From: an uncultured Clostridia bacterium
GTDB taxonomy: Bacteria > Bacillota > Clostridia > HGM11514
Assembly (NCBI GenBank): GCA_902478725.1
Contig: CABSMD010000081.1
Coordinates: forward strand, 1-9,718
Reading direction: 5' to 3'
Length of the DNA stretch: 9,718 bases
Part shown: one piece after another, positions 5,228 through 9,718 of the stretch
How positions within the stretch are numbered: the first letter of the stretch is position 1
How the letters are laid out: each line of letters begins with the position of its first letter
Translations under genes and position numbers: made by a program
Notes under the pieces: model-generated
What the model was told of the DNA's origin: nothing
Database searches by the model: none
The model's input: only the letters and a program-made list of their open reading frames with translations

Positions 5228-6111
5228 GCTGTTCCCTCCTTCCGACGCGCCACACGGTTCTTAGCCTGTTGAAAGCCTGCGCACAAAGCCCCGCTGGGAC
5301 ATGCCCTGGCACAATCCCCGCAACGGATGCATTCCGGGCTGTTCGGCCTCTTCCAAACCGGGATATCCAGCTTACAGGCCCGCTGGCAAGCGCCGCAGGA
5401 GGTACATTTTTCTTTATTTACCCTTATCTGATAGAATGCGATCGGATTAAAAACCCCATAAATCGCCCCCAACGGGCATAAGTAACGGCAAAACGGTCGG
5501 TAAACCAATATGGACAACACGATTAATACAGCAAGAAGCAGGCCCTTCCAGGCGAACAGCCAACCTACCGCCTCCCGCAGCGACGGATTCGCCAAAAGCA
5601 GAGGGATTCCCGCACCCAGCGTACCGGAGGGGCAGATATATTTACAGAACCACGGCGAGCCCTGTCCGATCACATCCAGAACAAACAGTGGCAGTAAAAT
5701 GACAAACCCAATCAGTACTGCATACTTCAACCACTTGAGCCAGCGGTCACCGGGCAGCTTTTTGAGCTTTTTCACAAACGGAATTTTATAGAGTAAATCC
5801 TGCACCAGCCCAAACGGGCACAGCCAGCCGCATACAAACCGCCCAAGCACCGCGCCTACCACCATGAAAAAGCCGGTAACATAAAAGGCAAAACGGTAGT
5901 CCCTGCTGCCAAGAACCGCTTGCAGCGCGCCAATCGGACAGGAACCCAGCGCACCGGGGCAGGAGTAGCAGTTGAGCCCGGGTACACAATAAGCCTTTGA
6001 CGGGCCGGTAAATATCTTTCCGCCCACAAATCCGGCGGCATAGCCGTTGGTCAGGGCGCTAACCCCCAATTGAACCAATAGGCGGATACGCCTTTTAAAA
6101 TACAATAACAT
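5224..6111 (-). CDS. NapH-like membrane 4Fe-4S polyferredoxin
   Basis: The 295-aa protein has several hydrophobic segments (about 9-29, 74-96, 127-149, 186-204), the NapH/CcoG-type paired motifs CGWLCPFG (94-101), CKYICPSG (156-163) and CRYLCPLG (208-215), and C-terminal ferredoxin motifs C236-x2-C239-x2-C242-x3-C246 and C261-x2-C264-x2-C267-x3-C271-P. An N-terminal Cys-rich loop (C42, C48, C51, C58) is also present. Such proteins carry electrons at or across the cytoplasmic membrane. In the first ferredoxin motif the usual Pro after the fourth Cys is Lys. Start: ATG 6111 directly follows the TAA stop of the 46-aa gene (TAAGATG), which suggests reinitiation; in-frame TTG codons at 6120 (8 nt after GGAGTG) and 6126 would add 3 or 5 residues. 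Context with a TlpA-like lipoprotein and a CXXC peptide suggests it reduces extracytoplasmic thiols; inference. Confidence 0.93.
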   Translation of the reverse strand: MLLYFKRRIRLLVQLGVSALTNGYAAGFVGGKIFTGPSKAYCVPGLNCYSCPGALGSCPIGALQAVLGSRDYRFAFYVTGFFMVVGAVLGRFVCGWLCPFGLVQDLLYKIPFVKKLKKLPGDRWLKWLKYAVLIGFVILLPLFVLDVIGQGSPWFCKYICPSGTLGAGIPLLLANPSLREAVGWLFAWKGLLLAVLIVLSILVYRPFCRYLCPLGAIYGVFNPIAFYQIRVNKEKCTSCGACQRACKLDIPVWKRPNSPECIRCGDCARACPSGALCAGFQQAKNRVARRKEGTA

Positions 6112-6112
6112 C

Positions 6113-6253
6113 TTACCCAATGCCAATACACTCCAGACAGATCTGAATTGCCTTTCTCAGTACAACCGCCTGTTCGCCACGCACGATACCAATCCAGGTA
6201 AATGCCGCGCCAGCAAGCAGTATGGCAAGTGCGGCGATTCGTTTTCCCCTCAT
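6113..6253 (-). CDS. CD1871A-family CXXC membrane peptide
   Basis: A 46-aa protein with a basic N-terminus (MRGKR), one membrane helix (about 6-24), a short polar segment, and the C-terminal motif KAIQICLECIGIG with C39 and C42 in a CLEC arrangement. This length, the single helix and the terminal I-C-x2-C-IGIG pattern match the CD1871A family CXXC motif-containing proteins, found beside TlpA-like and 4Fe-4S membrane proteins in Clostridia (recognised from memory). GGAGGTG lies 5 nt before ATG 6253, which overlaps the stop of the thioredoxin gene as ATGA; its TAA is followed 1 nt later by the polyferredoxin ATG. Positive-inside topology would place the CXXC on the outside near the thioredoxin. 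A role as a thiol relay between polyferredoxin and lipoprotein is inference. Confidence 0.88.
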   Translation of the reverse strand: MRGKRIAALAILLAGAAFTWIGIVRGEQAVVLRKAIQICLECIGIG

Positions 6254-6873
6254 CCATCCACCTCCGCAAGCAATCCGTCGATGATCTTGCGCCACTGTGC
6301 CTTTGTCTTTGCTCCGGAATAAGACTTTCCAACCTGATTTCCATGTTCATCCACAAATATTGTTTCGGGAACCGAATAAACCTGGTTTAAAACCGCGTTG
6401 ATAAGGTCGTTAGAAGGCAACAGGTGCAGGTATGCCGCGCCGGTTTTCTCCACCGCTTCTTTGGCAACTGCAACCTGGCTTTGAGAGATCGACCCATCCT
6501 GTTCCATCGTATCGGTTACGATACCGACAACCTGAAATCCCCTGTCCTGATACTCCTGGTGCAGCACTCCAAGGGTAGGCATTTCGCCCAGGCACGGCCC
6601 GCAGAAGGTTGCCCAGATGTTAATCATGGTGAGCTTGCGACCGGTAAAAATGGATTGGTCTACATGGTTCCCATCTAGGTCAGTCGCGGTAAAGTCACCA
6701 AGCGTCGCAGTAGATCCCGGAGACGCAGGCGTGGGAGAGGATGGTACAGGGGACACAGCCGATTGCGATGATTTTGGTTTGGCAGGGGTTCCGCTTTCTT
6801 CTACCTGAGAGCAAGCGGCTATTAAAAACACGACTACCAAAAGAATGAAAACAATGCTGCTTTTTCGTTTCAT
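6250..6873 (-). CDS. TlpA/ResA-like thioredoxin-fold lipoprotein
   Basis: The 207-aa precursor has a basic N-terminus (MKRKSS), a hydrophobic signal and a lipobox ending IAAC (Cys21), so it is anchored to the outer face of the membrane. A Ser/Pro/Thr-rich linker (about 26-56) leads to a redoxin domain with LGDFTATDLDGN (58-69), the active site WATFCGPC (C91, C94), and the cis-Pro in SVPETIFVD (P169). Family members oxidise, reduce or isomerise extracytoplasmic thiols; the CGPC active site is typical of reducing thioredoxins, but direction cannot be read from sequence. ATG 6873 has AGGAGG on the minus strand 7 nt upstream; an in-frame extension to 6903 would pass through the operator region and has no ribosome site. 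It is the first gene of the operon. Confidence 0.93.
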   Translation of the reverse strand: MKRKSSIVFILLVVVFLIAACSQVEESGTPAKPKSSQSAVSPVPSSPTPASPGSTATLGDFTATDLDGNHVDQSIFTGRKLTMINIWATFCGPCLGEMPTLGVLHQEYQDRGFQVVGIVTDTMEQDGSISQSQVAVAKEAVEKTGAAYLHLLPSNDLINAVLNQVYSVPETIFVDEHGNQVGKSYSGAKTKAQWRKIIDGLLAEVDG

Positions 6874-6887
6874 AGTTCGCCTCCTAT

Positions 6888-6921
6888 CTGTAATAATAAA
6901 CATTACAGTTTATACTGTAAT
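6888..6921. promoter_or_regulatory. Operator candidate: palindrome plus third half-site
   Basis: ATTACAGT (6902-6909), TTAT, ACTGTAAT (6914-6921) form a perfect 8-bp inverted repeat with a 4-nt centre. A third half-site, CTGTAAT (6888-6894), lies 7 nt away in inverted orientation to the nearest one. The palindrome overlaps the -10 box by two bases and covers the transcription start, a classic position for repression. The Rrf2 gene at the operon end is the obvious candidate to bind it (inference). Confidence 0.7.
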
Positions 6922-6948
6922 CATAGCAGATATCGTTTGTGCCGTCAA
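6920..6948 (-). promoter_or_regulatory. Sigma-A promoter of the redox operon
   Basis: On the minus strand: TTGACG (6948-6943), a 17-nt spacer, then TATGAT (6925-6920) preceded by TGC (extended -10). Both boxes match 5/6 bases at ideal spacing. Transcription would start near 6913, about 40 nt before ATG 6873, inside the ATTACAGT palindrome. Confidence 0.85.
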
Positions 6949-6964
6949 GAAAAAGTTTATGCAA

Positions 6965-7006
6965 AAATAAAATCCCGGCGCGTTCATTCGCGCCGGGATT
7001 TTATTT
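6965..7006 (-). terminator. Intrinsic terminator of the large exported-protein gene
   Basis: A perfect 18-bp inverted repeat: AAATAAAATCCCGGCGCG (6965-6982), loop TTCATT, and its complement (6989-7006). On the minus strand the GC core is followed by ATTTTATTTTTGC. The TAA stop of the large gene (7005-7007) overlaps the stem base, and the redox-operon -35 box begins about 20 nt beyond, so it insulates the two leftward units. Confidence 0.93.
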
Positions 7007-9718
7007 AAGATACCCGGAAGGTCTTTTCCTGTCCGTATACCCTCTTTTGATCCGTTCCTTTTTTAACAATGGCATATGGCACCAAGGTATAGGTCTCTCC
7101 ACTCGTCAACCCGGCGCCAAACACCCGCACACCGAACTTTCCGTCCGACGTGATGTTCGCCTGCGCTACGGCAAGGGGAATCACGGCCCCCGCCGCATCT
7201 CGGATCTCTACGCCCACCGATACGATCTCCCAGCCATAGCCGGTGTTTAAAGTAGAGTAAATCAAAGCCGAGTATACTGGATCTACTTTCCCATCCGGGA
7301 TATAGGACGGGTCGGACACGACATTACCATTGGCGTTGATAACAGGCTCAGACTCACCCTTTAACCGGAAAGCTACGCTAATATTTAGATCTTGCGTAAT
7401 GTTATCGACTGTCACCATGCCTCCGCTGGGGGTTAGAGCCTGGCCTCCGGCCAGTACCGTTTCGACCTCGTATCCCTCGTCAGGCAACAGCGTCAGCGAC
7501 ACACTTCCCCCGGTTTCCACCGAAACGGTACCGCCGTTTTCTATCACGGTATCTCCCCGCTTCACCTGCCCGTTCGAACCTACGGTTACCGTAACCGTGT
7601 GAGAGGAAGGCGGATTAGTTGGAATATACTGGAACAACGACATATCATCATAATAGGAAGCATCCGGCAGGTCATAGCAGCTCATCGCACGCACGACGTT
7701 CATAGTCGGATGTACATAATTTTCGGTAAAGACCAGCACGCCGTCTATGTAGATTTCAACCGTACCCTTATCGGTATAGCGGTCGGCCGAATCGCCGGTC
7801 GAGATATAGGTCACCTGATGCCAGCCTTTGCTGCGCCGCATCACCGGATAACCACCGGTACCGTCGAGCACCTTGTCCACGGTACCCGCGCCCATCCACT
7901 CTGAACCGGTCTTGTCCTGCGAACGGTTTTCCGCCCGGCTGTTGACCCAGTAGTACTCCAGGCTTTTACCCGCGTTGAGGCCGATATTGTATACGCCCGA
8001 CATCGGTATTTTTTGGTCGTTTTCGTCCTTGTCATGAGTCTGCAGATAGATATAGGCACTGGGGCTGTTGTTGGTACCATTGTCATAGAACCATCCCTCC
8101 GCAATCATGTTGGCTGAATAGGGCGTACTGCGGTAGATGTCCAGCCCACCCCAATTTGCGAGATTGCTTGTGCTGTCGGACGGTTTTTTGCTAATCTTCA
8201 GGGCCTTTCCACCTGTCCGCGCAGGCTCGCTTACGGTAGCGACATGGGTATCCACCTGCGGATTATAGGAAAAGCTTTCAAAGTTTTGCTGTGTACGCGA
8301 CCCATTGTTCACACTGATGAGCACCTTAGCGGACACGGCCGATTGATCGCTGTTTGTCAGCGTCGCTGTAACGATGGCAAATCCAGTCGCGTGGATTGTC
8401 AGCGCGCCGCCGGAAGCAACTGTCACAACATTTGTGTTGCTGGAGGTATATTGTACCCGGGCATCCCCTGTGATGTCATACTGTCCCCTCTCACAGGTGC
8501 CTAATATTTGAATTTGTCCACCTGTCGCGCCGGTGCTGTATACGCTGACCGTTTTTTCGAGCGAAATGGCGTTGAATGTTTGAGTAGACAGATCGGTACC
8601 CAGCGTCACCGGACCGGCCGGGTCAGAGTAGACCACCGCACCATAGTAAGGTTCATTGACAGATACCGGCCGTACCGAGCAGCGGATGTACTTTCCGATC
8701 ATGGAAGCATCCGGCGTATAGCTCTTACCGGTCGCCCCATCAATGGTCTTCCATTCGTCCGTTCCATTGGGCGAAACCTGCCATTGCAGCGATGTTTCCC
8801 CTTCCGGATCGCCATTGGCGTCAAAAAAGTTATATTCTAATGTAAGCTCCTTGCTTTCCTTTATCTCGCCGGTGATCTGCAAGTCCTTGGCAACCGGCGG
8901 CTTGGGAATATCCGCACCGATGTAATTCAAAATCTCAGTCAGCGCCGCCTCTGCCGTATCTACCTCGTCTTGCAGCACATACGGGCTGTTGAGCGCGGCA
9001 ACCGCCTTGTCACGCGCAATGTTGAACCGCTCCAAAACGTCCGGCTCCACCGTGGAGGTATCCACCGTCCCCGCGCGGTTGACCGCCAAAAGCAGGGCGG
9101 TTTTGTCCGCCGGCGCGCCGATGGAGGCAAAGCACTGGATCTCGTAAATCGACGCGGAGGTTTTGGCGCCCTCGTTGGTGTTGTTGAAGGTAATGCGAAT
9201 CTTTGATCCCTGCGCGTTATTAAGCGGGAATTCGGTCTGCGACTTTGGCTTAGGCTGTAACGGCTGCTTATCCACCACAGTCGTCCAGGTATCCGAGGCG
9301 GCATTGTATACCTCTACCGTCGTCTCAGGAGAACGTGTATCGGATTCTCCCGGCGGAAATTCATAAATCTTCAATTTATTCAGGATATACTCATTTTCCA
9401 TGTCGATCGTCACCGAATACGGCCCCGCCGTGTCGCTTACCGCATAACGTGTAGTAGTATTGCCATCAAGGGCGTTAGAAAGCGGAAATTGGGTCATCGC
9501 ATTGCGGGTGCTCTCGATTGGCTTGCCAAGCAGCAGGTTCTGTTCGCTTGCGTCCGGCTGGACAGCGGCCAAGGAACAGGTGATCTCAAAGATGGAGGCC
9601 GAGGTGGTCGCCCCCGGATTGGTGTTGTTGAAGGTAATCTTCATCTGCGAACCGTTCTGCCCGCCCATGTCAAACTCGGTGTATTCCCCTGCGCCCAGCT
9701 TTTGTGGCGGGATTAGGG
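7005..9718 (-). CDS. Large modular exported protein, discoidin/FIVAR/Ig/BIG2/LamG-like/InlB-type domains, 5'-truncated
   Basis: The frame is open to the window edge; ~903 C-terminal residues are visible (an internal Met at 9668 is not the start). Domains in order: end of a discoidin-like (F5/8C) module (9718-9576); a second one (9539-9129) with NLLLGKPIEST, NALDGNTTTRYAV and ITFNNTN; a helical FIVAR-like module (9110-8913, LLLAVNRAG...AEAALTEIL); an Ig-like module (8900-8604, DANGDPEG...SLQWQVS...IGKYIRCSV); a BIG2-like module (8588-8310, YTSSNTNVVTV); a LamG-like beta-sandwich (8300-7623, GWHQVTYI...VEIYIDGVLVF); an InlB-type repeat (7601-7362, DEGYEVETV); and a beta-rich C-terminus (7352-7008). 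This set is typical of secreted glycan-degrading or adhesive proteins; any catalytic domain would lie upstream. No LPXTG, SLH or dockerin is seen, so release or N-terminal anchoring is likely. Ends at a perfect terminator. Confidence 0.88.
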   Translation of the reverse strand, partial: LIPPQKLGAGEYTEFDMGGQNGSQMKITFNNTNPGATTSASIFEITCSLAAVQPDASEQNLLLGKPIESTRNAMTQFPLSNALDGNTTTRYAVSDTAGPYSVTIDMENEYILNKLKIYEFPPGESDTRSPETTVEVYNAASDTWTTVVDKQPLQPKPKSQTEFPLNNAQGSKIRITFNNTNEGAKTSASIYEIQCFASIGAPADKTALLLAVNRAGTVDTSTVEPDVLERFNIARDKAVAALNSPYVLQDEVDTAEAALTEILNYIGADIPKPPVAKDLQITGEIKESKELTLEYNFFDANGDPEGETSLQWQVSPNGTDEWKTIDGATGKSYTPDASMIGKYIRCSVRPVSVNEPYYGAVVYSDPAGPVTLGTDLSTQTFNAISLEKTVSVYSTGATGGQIQILGTCERGQYDITGDARVQYTSSNTNVVTVASGGALTIHATGFAIVTATLTNSDQSAVSAKVLISVNNGSRTQQNFESFSYNPQVDTHVATVSEPARTGGKALKISKKPSDSTSNLANWGGLDIYRSTPYSANMIAEGWFYDNGTNNSPSAYIYLQTHDKDENDQKIPMSGVYNIGLNAGKSLEYYWVNSRAENRSQDKTGSEWMGAGTVDKVLDGTGGYPVMRRSKGWHQVTYISTGDSADRYTDKGTVEIYIDGVLVFTENYVHPTMNVVRAMSCYDLPDASYYDDMSLFQYIPTNPPSSHTVTVTVGSNGQVKRGDTVIENGGTVSVETGGSVSLTLLPDEGYEVETVLAGGQALTPSGGMVTVDNITQDLNISVAFRLKGESEPVINANGNVVSDPSYIPDGKVDPVYSALIYSTLNTGYGWEIVSVGVEIRDAAGAVIPLAVAQANITSDGKFGVRVFGAGLTSGETYTLVPYAIVKKGTDQKRVYGQEKTFRVS
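9129..9718 (-). repeat. Tandem discoidin-like domain duplication
   Basis: The C-terminal ends of two consecutive modules align: FDMGGQNGSQMKITFNNTN with FPLNNAQGSKIRITFNNTN, followed by SASIFEITC and SASIYEIQC. At DNA level TTGGTGTTGTTGAAGGTAAT is identical at 9175-9194 and 9619-9638, an offset of 444 nt or 148 codons, about one domain length. This supports internal duplication inside the gene. Confidence 0.8.

Noticed and set aside
5856..6041. Short frames within the polyferredoxin and thioredoxin genes on both strands
   Set aside because: No ribosome sites, low-complexity Cys/Arg/Trp composition, and full overlap with well-supported genes.
7841..8104. Minus-strand shifted frame and plus-strand frames (e.g. 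8508-8840) inside the large exported-protein gene
   Set aside because: They are out-of-frame shadows rich in Arg/His/Thr/Cys with no ribosome sites, while the main frame shows continuous domain architecture.

Overview
The window looks like a chromosomal segment of an anaerobic, low-G+C-lineage Gram-positive bacterium (Clostridia, probably Oscillospiraceae-like, with moderately high GC). The evidence is AAGGAGG-type ribosome sites before almost every gene, canonical sigma-A promoters, T-rich intrinsic terminators, a type III pantothenate kinase, a CD1871A-type CXXC peptide next to a NapH-like polyferredoxin, and a small-protein cluster with a candidate sporulation (sigma-E-like) promoter. The lineage is inferred; no rRNA or other marker gene is present.

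Layout. 1-1152 (+) is the 3' part of a MATE efflux pump. It converges on a shared bidirectional terminator (1183-1236) with a leftward cluster of small proteins (2629 down to 1230): a 22-residue hydrophobic peptide, a 93-aa helical protein, a 133-aa helical protein with a Pro/Asn-rich linker, and a 135-aa acidic protein ending in two hydrophobic segments. From a divergent, strong sigma-A promoter (2696-2723) runs a rightward pair: a YfcE-type metallophosphoesterase and coaX, overlapping or nearly so. A hairpin follows, then a separately promoted 166-aa two-TM protein (4243-4743) and another bidirectional terminator (4742-4771).

6948 down to 4775 (-) is a tight four-gene redox operon: a TlpA-like thioredoxin lipoprotein, a 46-aa CXXC membrane peptide, a NapH-like membrane polyferredoxin, and an Rrf2-family repressor. 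Two gene junctions are ATGA overlaps and one is TAAGATG, so translation is probably coupled. The promoter is near-consensus, and a perfect ATTACAGT-N4-ACTGTAAT palindrome plus a third half-site cover the start region, which suggests autoregulation by the Rrf2 protein. The likely role is moving electrons across the membrane to an extracytoplasmic thiol protein.

From 9718 down to 7005 (-) is the C-terminal ~900 residues of a large, modular, probably secreted carbohydrate-binding or glycosidase-type protein (tandem discoidin-like, FIVAR-like, Ig-like, BIG2-like, LamG-like and InlB-type domains). It ends at a perfect 18-bp terminator. No RNA genes, CRISPR arrays, insertion sequences or phage genes were seen. 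The least described parts are the 22-aa peptide/sporulation-like cluster and the redox operon with its operator.
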